The notes beneath the pieces were generated by a model that saw only the letters and a list, made by a program, of their open reading frames with translations, was not told where the DNA came from and searched no databases. This document shows, piece by piece, positions 1-6,715 of a stretch of DNA of 15,739 bases (position 1 is its first letter; each line of letters starts with the position of its first letter). Made by a program: the position numbers and the translations under genes. This stretch comes from Betaproteobacteria bacterium (GTDB taxonomy: Bacteria; Pseudomonadota; Gammaproteobacteria; Burkholderiales; SG8-39): positions 1-15,739 of the forward strand of contig SHXF01000100.1 in NCBI GenBank assembly GCA_009693435.1, in the 5' to 3' direction.

Positions 1-225
1 GACTCCAAGAAGCTTGCCGCTGCTGGTTTGAAGGGCAATGCTCAGGCGCTACTCGAAGTGCTGGCAAATGACCCATTTCAGAATCCGCCTCCCTACGAAA
101 GGCTTGTCGGTGATCTAGAGGGCGCATACTCACGGCGAATCAACATACATCATCGCCTTGTCTATGAAGTCCTCAAGAAGGAACGCACGGTTCGCATACT
201 TCGTATGTGGACCCATTACGAATGA
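1..225 (+). CDS. yoeB: Txe/YoeB family toxin, 3' part (5' end outside window)
   Basis: The reading frame is open from base 1, so the gene starts before the window; the 74 visible residues are the C-terminal bulk of a roughly 85-residue protein. The pattern matches YoeB/Txe toxins of the RelE superfamily: a P-F-Q-N-P-P-P-Y-E-x-L segment, then L-x-G-x-x-S-R-R-I-N, H-R-L-V-Y-E-V, and a terminal R-M-W-T-H-Y-E. Family members are ribosome-dependent mRNA endonucleases neutralised by a YefM/Axe-type antitoxin normally encoded just upstream, which would lie outside the window. The basic Arg residues and the C-terminal His that act in catalysis in YoeB are in place (family knowledge). The stop codon lies 7 bases before an attC site, as expected for the last gene of an integron cassette. 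The part seen is intact; whether the antitoxin is present cannot be judged. Confidence 0.88.
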   Translation, partial: DSKKLAAAGLKGNAQALLEVLANDPFQNPPPYERLVGDLEGAYSRRINIHHRLVYEVLKKERTVRILRMWTHYE

Positions 226-232
226 ACGCGAC

Positions 233-291
233 GCTTAACAACGTGTCGCAGCCGATCACCTTCGGCGGCGGCTGAACGCGGGGCGTTATGC
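233..291 (+). other. Integron attC recombination site (59 bp)
   Basis: The outer boxes are GCTTAAC at 233-239 (fits RYYYAAC) and GTTATGC at 285-291 (GTTRRRY type, one off). Between them CAGCCG (249-254) pairs with CGGCTG (269-274), and GTGT (243-246) pairs with ACGC (276-279) using one wobble, with unpaired bases between the two stems. Total length is 59 bp, the classic 59-base-element size. It sits directly after a toxin stop codon and before the next cassette gene, exactly where an attC belongs. No integrase gene is in the window. Confidence 0.75.
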
Positions 292-315
292 GCCGTAAAT
301 GAGGAGCGTGATCAC

Positions 316-512
316 ATGCCTCCCAAAATTCGAGAACTGATCTCCGATCTATAGAGATCCGGCTTCATCGATCGGGTGGTAAAGGGAGCCATCGGAACTT
401 CGCGCACCCGAAGGTCACGAAACCGATCGCAATATCCGGTACCCCCGGCGATGATGCAAAGCACTACCAGGTTCGAGCGGTTCGCCGCGCGATTGAGGAG
501 TCGAAGACATGA
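316..512 (+). pseudogene. hicA: HicA-family toxin, broken by stop codon and frameshift
   Basis: ATG at 316 follows a GAGGAG ribosome site (301-306) and reads M-P-P-K-I-R-E-L-I-S-D-L, a normal HicA start. The next codon is TAG (352-354), where family members usually have Glu. Reading on gives R-S-G-F-I-D, after which one base is missing near 373-376. In the restored frame the rest is clear: G-G-K-G-S-H-R-N-F-A-H-P-K, then I-S-G-T-P-G-D-D-A-K-H-Y-Q, ending R-R-A-I-E-E-S-K-T. The catalytic His of HicA (the G-S-H-R-x-F motif) therefore survives in the DNA but cannot be reached by translation. HicA toxins are small double-stranded-RNA-binding-fold mRNA interferases. The TGA stop overlaps the hicB ATG, so the genes were once translationally coupled. 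Two independent lesions make loss of function likely. Confidence 0.82.
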
Positions 513-748
513 AAGACAGTGCACGATACGCAAAGATTGTTGAATGGTCCGAGGAAGACCAATGCTACGTCGGAAGCTCTCCGGGTCTCATCTATGGAGG
601 CTGCCACGGATCGGATGAAAAGGCGGTATTTGACGAACTCTGCCACGTCGTCGAAGAAGCCATTGCGCTGTATCAACGAGATGGCAAACCACTTCCGCCA
701 CCGACTTCCGGTCGCGACTTCGCCAACACGATGCAGAACGTCGCATAA
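509..748 (+). CDS. hicB: HicB family antitoxin
   Basis: A 79-residue protein with the HicB pattern: a short beta-rich start (Y-A-K-I-V-E-W-S-E-E-D), then S-P-G-L-I-Y-G-G-C-H-G, D-E-L-C-H-V-V-E-E-A, and D-G-K-P-L-P-P-P-T-S-G-R. In the family this partly degraded RNase H-like fold binds HicA and blocks it; longer HicBs add a DNA-binding domain, which is absent here. The ATG overlaps the old hicA stop (ATGA), so translation probably depended on reading through hicA; the hicA lesions may reduce hicB expression. The stop codon TAA (746-748) lies inside the R'' box of the downstream attC, typical of cassette genes. The gene itself looks intact. Confidence 0.87.
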   Translation: MKDSARYAKIVEWSEEDQCYVGSSPGLIYGGCHGSDEKAVFDELCHVVEEAIALYQRDGKPLPPPTSGRDFANTMQNVA

Positions 749-829
749 CAGCGCGTTCCAACGGAGCCGCGGGAGCTGCCGCACCCATTGGTTTGGCTCG
801 CTCGCGGCCCGTTGAACGCGGACGTAAGC
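743..829 (+). other. attC-like site with degenerate R' box
   Basis: The R'' box GCATAAC is at 743-749. A 16-bp stem forms between 754-771 and 803-818: CGTTC, AACGG and GCCGCG pair in turn with GAACG, CCGTT and CGCGGC. Exactly two bases, C759 and A765, are left unpaired on the left arm. Such extrahelical bases on one arm are the structural signature by which integron integrases recognise folded attC. The expected R' box GTTAAGC reads GTAAGC (824-829), one T short. The site may therefore be a poor substrate and could mark the fossil end of the array. Confidence 0.7.
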
Positions 830-1117
830 GGCAACAAAGCATCATCCGGTGGCAGCCGCTATCCCGTTGCCGGATTCCTTTTCACCGATTACTTTGAAAA
901 CGGGGTATTGCGCAAGCGCCCATACCTGAAAAGGCATGGTGTATACGCGTCGTAGAGCGGCCACTGAGGTCGGGACCGCAGGAGGAAAATCGATACCGAT
1001 TATGGGCGGAAATCGCCGAATTGGAAGGGCGCAACCGCAATCGTCGTGCGCTGTGCCCAGAGCGTTCTACGCGCTACTATTCGCGCGATTGCACAATGAG
1101 TCGAACGGAGCCATGCA
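830..1117. other. Intergenic region between cassette array and SDR gene
   Basis: No convincing gene is seen on either strand. CGGCAAC (829-835) and GTTGCCG (866-872) form a 7-bp inverted repeat followed by a T-rich ATTCCTTTT (874-880), a weak terminator candidate. No clear sigma-70 promoter for the downstream dehydrogenase was found. Confidence 0.4.
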
Positions 1118-1900
1118 ATGACCCGAAAAGTAGCCATCATCACCGGATCCGCTTCCGGCATCGGCGCGGCGAGCGCGGTGCTGCTGTCGGAGCGGGGCTG
1201 GAACGTGGTGATCAACCACACCAAAAGCGCTGCGCGCGCGCAGGAAGTGGCGGCCGCGTGCGAGGCGCAGGGCGCCGAAACCCTGACTTGCAAGGCGGAT
1301 GTCGCGCAGGATGCGGATTGTCGCCGGGTGGTTGCGGAAACCCTGGCGAAGTGGGGCCGGGTGGATGCGCTGGTCAATTCCGCCGGTATCACGCGCTTCG
1401 CCGACCACGGCGACCTGGAGGCGCTCTCCGCCGATGATTTTCTCGACGTGTACCGCATCAACGTCGTCGGTCCGTGGCAGATGGTGCGCGCTGCGCGCGC
1501 CGCGCTTAAGGCCTCCGGCAACGGCGCCATCGTCAATATTTCATCGGTGGCCGCGATGCGCGGCGGCGGCAGTTCGGTCGCTTACGCCGCCTCCAAGGCG
1601 GCGCTCAATGCCATGACCCTGTCGCTCGCGCGCAACCTCGGGCCGGAGATCCGCGTGAACGCCGTGTGCCCGGCCATGGTCACCGGTCGCTGGCATCTCG
1701 AACATCTCGGCCCGGAAAAATACGAGACCACGATGCGCAACTGGGCCAACGGCACGCCGCTCAAGCGCAGCGTCAGTCCGGAGGATGTCGCCTCAGCCGT
1801 CGTGTGGCTGATCGAAGCCGCCAACGCGATGACCGGCCAGTCGCTGGTGGTCGATGCCGGGTCCACCGTCGGCGTGCCGCCGAAGCCGGCTGCCAAGTGA
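1118..1900 (+). CDS. Short-chain dehydrogenase/reductase (SDR) family oxidoreductase
   Basis: A 260-residue classical SDR, a single Rossmann-fold NAD(P)-dependent oxidoreductase acting in the cytoplasm. Visible motifs are the cofactor loop T-G-S-A-S-G-I-G (residues 9-16), the acidic D61 that contacts adenine, N-S-A-G (87-90), the structural Asn115, the catalytic Ser142/143, and Y156-x-x-x-K160. The C-terminal segment V-V-D-A-G-S is the usual family end. Length is normal and all catalytic residues are present. ATG 1118 is chosen because GGAG (1107-1110) lies seven bases upstream; the ATG at 1113 is in another frame. The protein resembles 3-oxoacyl-ACP reductase (FabG)-like SDRs, but substrate cannot be inferred. 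It is followed after 74 bases by a co-directional sensor gene and a hydrolase, which suggests a loose operon. Confidence 0.9.
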   Translation: MTRKVAIITGSASGIGAASAVLLSERGWNVVINHTKSAARAQEVAAACEAQGAETLTCKADVAQDADCRRVVAETLAKWGRVDALVNSAGITRFADHGDLEALSADDFLDVYRINVVGPWQMVRAARAALKASGNGAIVNISSVAAMRGGGSSVAYAASKAALNAMTLSLARNLGPEIRVNAVCPAMVTGRWHLEHLGPEKYETTMRNWANGTPLKRSVSPEDVASAVVWLIEAANAMTGQSLVVDAGSTVGVPPKPAAK

Positions 1901-1974
1901 GGCGACCGGGATGGCCGCGTGACATCGCGATGATGCCCGGAACCGGCGGCCAATGATCGCAATGACCATCCGCC

Positions 1975-3291
1975 ATGTGGCGTGACCTGCCTGTTCCCCA
2001 TCGGCTGGCGCGCATCAACTACGCGCCCAGGATGGTGTCCTTCGGTTATTCGTTGCTGGTGCTGGAAGCGCTGGCCGCCGAGCGCGCCTACAGCCTGTGG
2101 GTCATGCTCGCGGCCATCGTCACCTTCCTTGCCTATCCCCACCTCGCCTACCTGCACGCGCGCATCGCCGTCAATTCCAAGCGCGCCGAAATGCGCAATC
2201 TGCACCTGGATTCCTTCTTGCTCGGCGCCTGGGTGACGCAGATGGAATTCGCCTTGTGGCCGAGCGGCTCCCTCATCATCGCCACCTGCCTCAACAACAC
2301 GGCCTGCGGCGGCCCGAAGCTGCTGCTGCGCGGGCTGGTGGCGCTGGCACTGGGCGCGCTCGGCTGGGCCAGCCTGGCCGGTTTCCGGCTGAACCCGGAT
2401 ACCGGGGCACTGGTATCGGCGGTCTCGCTGGTCGGTCTGCTTGCCTACGCCTCCTGGGTCGGCTACATCATGCACAGCCAGAACCAGCGGCTGATGCGCA
2501 CCCGCGATGCGCTGCGAAAGAGCGAGGAGCAGTTCCGCTTCATCGCCGAGCATGCCGGGGACCTGCTGGCGGTGGTGGATGCGCGCGGGCGCTTGCGCTT
2601 CGCCAGCGAGTCCCATCTGAACTACTTCGAACCGCGGCAGGTCGAACCGGGCGCCGACTGGTTTGCGCTGGTGGCCCCGGAGGACCGCGAACTGGCGCGC
2701 AACCGCTTCCAGACCATGGTGTTCTCCGGCAACGGCGAGCGGGTGCACTTGCGCATGACGGTGCGCGGCGGCGACACGCGGCTGATCGACTGCGAAGGCA
2801 ACCCGGTGCGCGACCGCGGCGGCGATTCGGAAATGATCATCGTGTTGTCGCACGACATCACCCATCGCTCGCGCGCCGAGATCGACCTCGCGCTGGCGGC
2901 GCACGCCTTCGACAGCCTCGCCGACGGCGTGCTCATCAGCGACAACACCGGCCGCATCGAATTCGTCAATCGCAGCTACACGGCGCTGACGGGATACGAG
3001 CCGCGCGACGTGCTCGGGCGCACCACCAACGATCTGAAGATCGGGCTGCAGTCGCAGTACCTGTTCAACGACATCTGGAATTCCATCGAGCGCAACGGCA
3101 ACTGGCGCGGCCAGGCGATGGAGCGCTGCAAGGACGGCTCACTGGCGGCGGTGTCGGCGAGCGTGTCCGCGGTCAAGAAAAAGGACGGACCCGCGACGCA
3201 TTACGTGTGGGTGGTCAACGCCAACGCGCGCGGCAGCGAGGCACGCGTCGCATGGTCTGCATCCGATTCACAGGAGTGGCAATCGCGATGA
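1975..3291 (+). CDS. MASE2 membrane sensor with two PAS domains and no output domain
   Basis: A 438-residue protein. Residues about 15-125 match the MASE2 integral-membrane sensor: hydrophobic helices around Y-P-H-L-A-Y-L, the conserved R-A-E-M-R-N-L-H-L-D-S, and T-A-C-G-G-P-K-L-L-L-R-G-L. Further hydrophobic stretches run to about 165. After a linker come a PAS domain (about 183-300, ending H-D-I-T-H-R-S-R-A-E) and a second PAS domain (about 305-425, with G-V-L-I-S-D-N-T-G-R-I-E-F-V-N-R-S-Y and G-Y-E-P-R-D-V-L-G-R-T). MASE2 is normally joined to a GGDEF diguanylate cyclase or a nucleotide cyclase. Here the protein ends soon after PAS2, and its stop overlaps the next ATG (ATGA), so there is no room for an enzyme domain. 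It may act on a partner protein or be a truncated remnant. An in-frame TGA lies just upstream of ATG 1975, which fixes the start region. Confidence 0.85.
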   Translation: MWRDLPVPHRLARINYAPRMVSFGYSLLVLEALAAERAYSLWVMLAAIVTFLAYPHLAYLHARIAVNSKRAEMRNLHLDSFLLGAWVTQMEFALWPSGSLIIATCLNNTACGGPKLLLRGLVALALGALGWASLAGFRLNPDTGALVSAVSLVGLLAYASWVGYIMHSQNQRLMRTRDALRKSEEQFRFIAEHAGDLLAVVDARGRLRFASESHLNYFEPRQVEPGADWFALVAPEDRELARNRFQTMVFSGNGERVHLRMTVRGGDTRLIDCEGNPVRDRGGDSEMIIVLSHDITHRSRAEIDLALAAHAFDSLADGVLISDNTGRIEFVNRSYTALTGYEPRDVLGRTTNDLKIGLQSQYLFNDIWNSIERNGNWRGQAMERCKDGSLAAVSASVSAVKKKDGPATHYVWVVNANARGSEARVAWSASDSQEWQSR

Positions 3292-4226
3292 GCATCATCG
3301 ACTCGCACACGCATCCCTTCGGCAACCCCAGGGCCGATCTTACCGGCCGCATCCGCTCTCCGCGCGACGCAGTCCTGCTGCGCGTGACGGACCCGGCGCT
3401 GTTCTCGCAGGTGTGGGACGCGCCCGAAGACCTGTCCGGCCAGTTGCTCGCCGACATGAACGAAAACGGCGTGGACGCCGCGTTGATCCAGTCTCCTCCC
3501 AATCGCGCGCGCCGATTTTTTCGCGGACGCGATCCGGCGCAATCCGGAGCGGCTGATCGGAATCAGTTCGGTGAACAAGACGGTATTTCACCAGTACGAC
3601 GGCGCCGACACCCGATCGCGCCTGAACATACGGAACGCGGCGGTGGACGGCTTCGCCGAGACCTTGCGCATTCAGATAGGGGAACTCGGCTACTGGGGCG
3701 TGGGTGCATGCGTGAACTACATTTTCTCGCAATCGACCACGCCCGACGATGTCGCGCGCGACTTGATGCCGGTCATGGAGGTGATAGACCAGTACCGCGT
3801 CCCGGTGATGTTCTCCACCGCCTGGAACCAGTTCGGCCGGCCGGTGCACAAGGGCATTCCCTATTTCGTCGATGACCTGGCGATAGCGTTTCCGGAGGTG
3901 CCGTTCATCCTGACCAAGATGGGGCGCGGTTACGATTTCATTTTCGAGGTCTGCCTGCTCATCGCCTTCAAGCACCAGAACGTGTATCTCGATACGGTGC
4001 AGGCGCCTGCCAGGCACATTGCGCGCGCGGTGAAGGAACTGGGCGCCGATCGGGTGCTGTTCGGTTCCGACTGGGATCGTGCCTGGCGCGAAATGGGCTG
4101 GCGGGCGGCACCTCTAATAACTACCGCAACGCATTCGAGGTGATCGAGGAGGCAGGCCTCTCCAGGGAAGACAAGGAATGGGTGCTGGGCCGCACCGCGG
4201 CCGAGTTGTATCGCTTGCCCGCCTGA
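3288..4226 (+). pseudogene. Amidohydrolase family (Amidohydro_2) metal-dependent hydrolase, two frameshifts
   Basis: Translation from ATG 3288 (AGGAG at 3272-3276, start overlapping the sensor stop) gives I-I-D-S-H-T-H-P, the H-x-H metal-binding motif of the TIM-barrel amidohydrolase superfamily (His7, His9). The frame breaks near the T6 run at 3516-3521. One T fewer would give F-F-A-D-A-I-R-R-N-P-E-R-L-I-G-I and join the second frame, which runs about 3515-4110 and ends in L-F-G-S-D-W-D, the usual site of the conserved metal-ligand Asp. A second shift near 4105-4115 restores the first frame for N-N-Y-R-N-A-F-E-V-I-E and the C-terminus R-T-A-A-E-L-Y-R-L, stopping at 4224-4226. The joined product would be about 312 residues, normal for the Amidohydro_2 family, which includes decarboxylases and hydrolases of aromatic ring-cleavage products. 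Either two real lesions or two sequencing indels explain this. Confidence 0.8.
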
Positions 4227-4240
4227 GTGGGGCCGGGAAA

Positions 4241-4262
4241 GCCGCGCAGCGCGTCGCGCGGC
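4241..4262. terminator. Candidate bidirectional terminator hairpin
   Basis: GCCGCGC (4241-4247) pairs perfectly with GCGCGGC (4256-4262) around an 8-base loop. It lies between convergent genes, after the amidohydrolase stop and before the MaoC-gene stop. There is no T-tract on either side, so intrinsic termination is uncertain. Confidence 0.35.
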
Positions 4263-4269
4263 AGCACGA

Positions 4270-4746
4270 TCAGGCGCCGACCGCCGCGGCGCGCCGCCGG
4301 AAGAAGATCATCGCGTGCGCGTCCAGCATCAGATCACCGGCCCTGTCGAAAAGTTCGTAGAGCATCATCACCTTGCCCATGTTGGGTCGGGATGCCGACG
4401 CCACCGCGCTTTCCACCGTGATGCGCAGCCGCAGCAGGTCGTCCGGAACCAGCGGTTTGAGAAAGCGCATGCGCTCGTACCCAGGCGAGGCGAGGCAGGC
4501 CGAACGCCCGAGCAGCCCGTCGACGGCAAGGCGCTGCGCGATGCCCCAGGTGTGCACGCCGCTGCCCACCAGACCGCCGAACGACGAGCGCTTCGCGGCA
4601 CCTTCGTCCACATGAAATGACTGCGGATCGAATTCGCGGGCGAAGGCAATGATCTGTTCCCGGGTCACGGAGCGCGCGCCACAGTCGAACGCCTGCCCCG
4701 CGGAAAAATCGTCGAAGTAATACAAGTCCCGGGGCGACTGCGTCAT
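4270..4746 (-). CDS. MaoC-like (hot-dog fold) hydratase/dehydratase
   Basis: A 158-residue single hot-dog protein of the MaoC/(R)-specific enoyl-CoA hydratase group. Residues F-D-P-Q-S-F-H-V-D (39-47) carry the hydratase Asp40 and His45 pair, followed by F-G-G-L-V-G-S-G-V-H-T (55-65) that lines the acyl site. Later G-Y-E-R-M-R-F-L-K-P-L-V-P-D-D is the usual strand and turn segment. Members add water across the double bond of an acyl-CoA. The start M-T-Q-S is preferred over an upstream in-frame ATG because GGGAG sits eight bases before it and the conserved region begins soon after. It follows the glutathione transferase gene with 22 bases between, so the two are probably co-transcribed. The CoA substrate is not determinable. 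Confidence 0.87.
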   Translation of the reverse strand: MTQSPRDLYYFDDFSAGQAFDCGARSVTREQIIAFAREFDPQSFHVDEGAAKRSSFGGLVGSGVHTWGIAQRLAVDGLLGRSACLASPGYERMRFLKPLVPDDLLRLRITVESAVASASRPNMGKVMMLYELFDRAGDLMLDAHAMIFFRRRAAAVGA

Positions 4747-4768
4747 CGTGGCGCTCCCGCATGCGGCA

Positions 4769-5512
4769 TCAAAAGCCCGCCTCCACCAGCTTCGAGCCTT
4801 CGACACGCGCTCCCGGGTAGTAGGCAACCGCAAACGAGGGACGCGCCTGTATGCGCCGGTACCAGTCCGTCACGCGCGGCAGGTCGCGCCACATCGGATC
4901 CAGGCCGATGTCTTCCATGCGCACCACGGTGGGCACGAGGCTGATGTCAGCCAGGGTCAGTTGTTCGCCGAGCAGCCACGGCCCGTCCTCCAGCGCGCGC
5001 TGCATGCGCTCAAGCGCCTGGCGCAGTTTTTCCTTTGCCTCGGTTATGTCCTTCTGCGGAAAACCGCTGCGGTCCATTTTCTCGTAGAAATGCCGGCGCA
5101 GCGGCAGCTTCGCCTTGTGGGCGTTCCATTCGTCATCGGGGATGTGCGCCCAGGCGCGCATGATGAAGGCGTTGAACGAGGGCGGACGAATGGCCGTGGT
5201 CGGCACCTCGTCGATGTACTGCCGCCAGGCGCGCATGCGGGCGCGTCCCCACGCATCGCGCGGCACGAGCGCCGGGTAGGGGAACATCTCCTCCAGGTAT
5301 TCGTTGATCACCGACGAATCGATCACTGCTTGCCCGTTGTGCACCAGCGTGGGCACCACGCCATTCGGGTTGAGCTTGAGGTAGGCATCCGAGAGGTGCT
5401 CGCGCCCGCGCGCGCTCAGGGTGCGATCGACGTAGGTCATGCCCTTCTCCGCCAGCACCAGCCGCACCTTCTGGCTGCAGGTTGAGTTGGGGAACTGGTA
5501 GAGCTCGATCAT
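4769..5512 (-). CDS. Glutathione S-transferase family protein
   Basis: A 247-residue two-domain GST. The N-terminal thioredoxin-like domain (1-78) has the active-site loop P-N-S-T-C-S-Q-K (8-15), the cis-Pro motif N-G-V-V-P-T-L (Pro54) and the glutathione gamma-Glu contact D-S-S (65-67). The all-helical C-terminal domain (about 90-230) has the N-capping-type L-T-L-A-D-I-S-L. The catalytic residue is Ser10, Thr11 or Cys12; a Cys would resemble dehalogenase or lyase GSTs, a Ser beta-etherase or zeta types. Start choice is firm: GAGGAG lies six bases upstream. It is the first gene of a pair with the MaoC-like gene, which suggests conjugation or thiolytic processing of an organic acid or aromatic compound. 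Confidence 0.9.
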   Translation of the reverse strand: MIELYQFPNSTCSQKVRLVLAEKGMTYVDRTLSARGREHLSDAYLKLNPNGVVPTLVHNGQAVIDSSVINEYLEEMFPYPALVPRDAWGRARMRAWRQYIDEVPTTAIRPPSFNAFIMRAWAHIPDDEWNAHKAKLPLRRHFYEKMDRSGFPQKDITEAKEKLRQALERMQRALEDGPWLLGEQLTLADISLVPTVVRMEDIGLDPMWRDLPRVTDWYRRIQARPSFAVAYYPGARVEGSKLVEAGF

Positions 5513-5579
5513 GGGTTCTCCTCATGGTCGCGACGGCGGGTGAATGAAGCACGCAGATGCTGCACGGCACGCGTGCGGC

Positions 5580-5609
5580 ACTATGCGGGGCGCTGCGCAA
5601 ACCTGTCAA
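5580..5609 (-). promoter_or_regulatory. Candidate sigma-70 promoter for the GST-MaoC operon
   Basis: Read on the minus strand, TTGACA (5604-5609) is followed after 18 bases by CATAGT (5580-5585). The -35 box is perfect and the -10 matches four of six. It lies about 67 bases before the GST start codon. Confidence 0.5.
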
Positions 5610-5612
5610 GGT

Positions 5613-5872
5613 TGCACGGTAATGCGCTGCAGGGGCAGACTTCCGCACACGCATTAGCCGACGAAACAGCGGCGTATCGGGCAGCGTAGGGCAATAAATT
5701 CTTCAAGAATTATCAGAACATACCCTATAACGGCGGTATCAGACAGGACATTGTCGTCCAAAAATAGTATAATTCTATTGATTTATGCAAAATTCTGCCG
5801 CGCTTCGCCATGCCACACTACGCGCCGTCCGGTTCGGCCTGCGTTACAGTGCGCCATTCAGGGACAGAATCC
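5613..5872. promoter_or_regulatory. AT-rich intergenic region with palindrome and promoter for the decarboxylase-like gene
   Basis: This stretch is clearly more AT-rich than the flanking catabolic genes and holds no coding sequence. A perfect 15-base palindrome, AATTCTT-C-AAGAATT, is at 5697-5711. A second inverted repeat, ATACC and GGTAT, encloses about 10 bases just after it. A perfect -10 box TATAAT (5768-5773) has AGGACA (5745-5750) 17 bases upstream as a partial -35. Together these look like a regulated promoter firing rightward into the carboxymuconolactone-decarboxylase-like gene at 5873. Confidence 0.5.
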
Positions 5873-5886
5873 ATGACGGCTTTACC
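5864..5886 (+). repeat. Left copy of 23-bp imperfect direct repeat
   Basis: The sequence begins ACAGAATCCATGACGGC and continues TTTACC. It matches 8886-8908 at 21 of 23 positions. It spans the start codon of the decarboxylase-like fragment. Confidence 0.55.
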
Positions 5887-6050
5887 CGACGACATCCATC
5901 CCGGCCCGCTATCACGCCCGCAGCCGCTGCAACGCGATCAGCTCGACGAGGCGGGTAAGAAGGTCTACGACGCGGTGTTCGATCCCCGGCGTCCATCGCT
6001 CGCTGGGCTGCAGGGGCCTTTCGGCATCTCGTTGCACAGGTCGCACCAGG
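5873..6050 (+). pseudogene. Carboxymuconolactone decarboxylase-like protein, N-terminal fragment
   Basis: ATG 5873 follows AGGGA (5860-5864) and encodes about 55 residues resembling the N-terminus of carboxymuconolactone decarboxylase / AhpD-like proteins: L-D-E-A-G-K-K-V-Y-D-A-V, then G-L-Q-G-P-F-G-I-S-L-H. The family is normally 120-200 residues with a C-x-x-C or His-rich helix bundle further on; none of that is present. From about 6040 the translation stops resembling the family and ends at 6112. The gene is therefore truncated, most likely when the mosaic of foreign DNA to the right was inserted. The exact junction cannot be fixed by eye and the end given is approximate. Confidence 0.6.
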
Positions 6051-6095
6051 CCAGATCCATGTTCTTTTCGGAAAATGATTTAGCGTCACAATGCA

Positions 6096-6345
6096 ATGCA
6101 TCCCACACTTAACCTCTTTGTAACACGGCAGGATGAATCTGTTTCGCGCGGCTTCGGAGGTACACCGATTCCGACGTTTGGGCACGCGGCAAGTGGGTTC
6201 GACGCCTATCGGACAATGGCAATTGATTCAGTAGTCAACAAGCCAGACTCGTGGTGCCTGACAGACACAGACGCTGCCGCAGCGTTGGGACGAATAATTG
6301 ACGGCCCCATTTCTTCTCATTCTGACATTGAGCGCGCTGAAAGCG
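6096..6345 (+). pseudogene. Unidentified open frame fragment fused to the IS30 remnant
   Basis: A frame opens at 6096 and runs into the IS30-derived region. The most protein-like part starts at M-A-I-D-S (ATG 6216): W-C-L-T-D-T-D-A-A-A-A-L-G-R-I-I, then H-S-D-I-E-R-A-E-S-A-L. It resembles no family I can name. It ends abruptly at about 6345, where IS30 transposase coding begins in another frame, so this may be the N-terminal stub of a gene cut by the insertion. Its base composition is closer to the defence genes on the right than to the catabolic genes. Confidence 0.3.
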
Positions 6346-6715
6346 CGCTCGGATCGCCTCCGACTCCATGATCTCCCTGCTGACGCCTTTTGCGGCCTGC
6401 GTTCATACTCTGACGACCGACAATGGGAAGGAATTCGCGCAGCACGAACGGATCGCCAAGAAGCTTGATGCCGACCTCTTCTTCGCTCATCCCTACTCCT
6501 CCTGGGAACGTGGTGCTAACGAGAACATGAACGGCCTCATTCGCCAGTTCTTCCCCAAGAAGATGCGTTTCGATTCAATCACCGCGAAGGACATCGAATT
6601 CACCATGCATCGGCTTAATCACCGTCCCAGAAAGTGCCTCGGCTTCAAGACGCCTCACGAGGTTTTTATGAAACAGCTACACACGCGTCAAAACGCTGTT
6701 GCATTTCAGACTTGA
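6345..6715 (+). pseudogene. IS30 family transposase, C-terminal fragment
   Basis: About 120 residues match the C-terminal half of the IS30 DDE integrase domain: L-T-T-D-N-G-K-E-F-A (second catalytic Asp), H-P-Y-S-S-W-E-R-G-A-N-E-N (catalytic Glu in the E-N-x-N-G-L context), and L-N-H-R-P-R-K-C-L-G-F-K-T-P (C-terminal signature). Full IS30 transposases have over 300 residues. The N-terminal helix-turn-helix and first catalytic Asp are missing, and an in-frame TGA lies just upstream of the conserved part. The fragment is therefore not able to transpose by itself. The TGA stop (6713-6715) lies inside the presumed right terminal repeat, a layout common in this family. Confidence 0.85.

Larger units (their letters stand above)
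286..824 (+). mobile_element. Integron gene cassette carrying hicA (broken) and hicB
   Basis: The unit runs from the cut position in the first attC (after the G of GTTATGC) to the equivalent position in the second attC-like site, about 540 bp. It holds one toxin-antitoxin module read toward the attC, with a short leader and no obvious promoter of its own. Toxin-antitoxin cassettes are well known in sedentary chromosomal integrons, where they are thought to stabilise the array. The right boundary is less certain because the second R' box has lost a base. Confidence 0.65.

Noticed and set aside
1582..2904. Long minus-strand open frame of 440 codons opposite the SDR and sensor genes
   Set aside because: It is rich in Arg, Ala, His and Gly, has no recognisable domain, and mirrors genuine genes with clear motifs; such shadows are normal in high-GC DNA.
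2097..3287. Open frame of over 390 codons in another frame through the sensor gene, running into the amidohydrolase
   Set aside because: Only the part after 3288 is protein-like (the amidohydrolase start); the upstream part is a low-complexity shadow of the MASE2-PAS gene.
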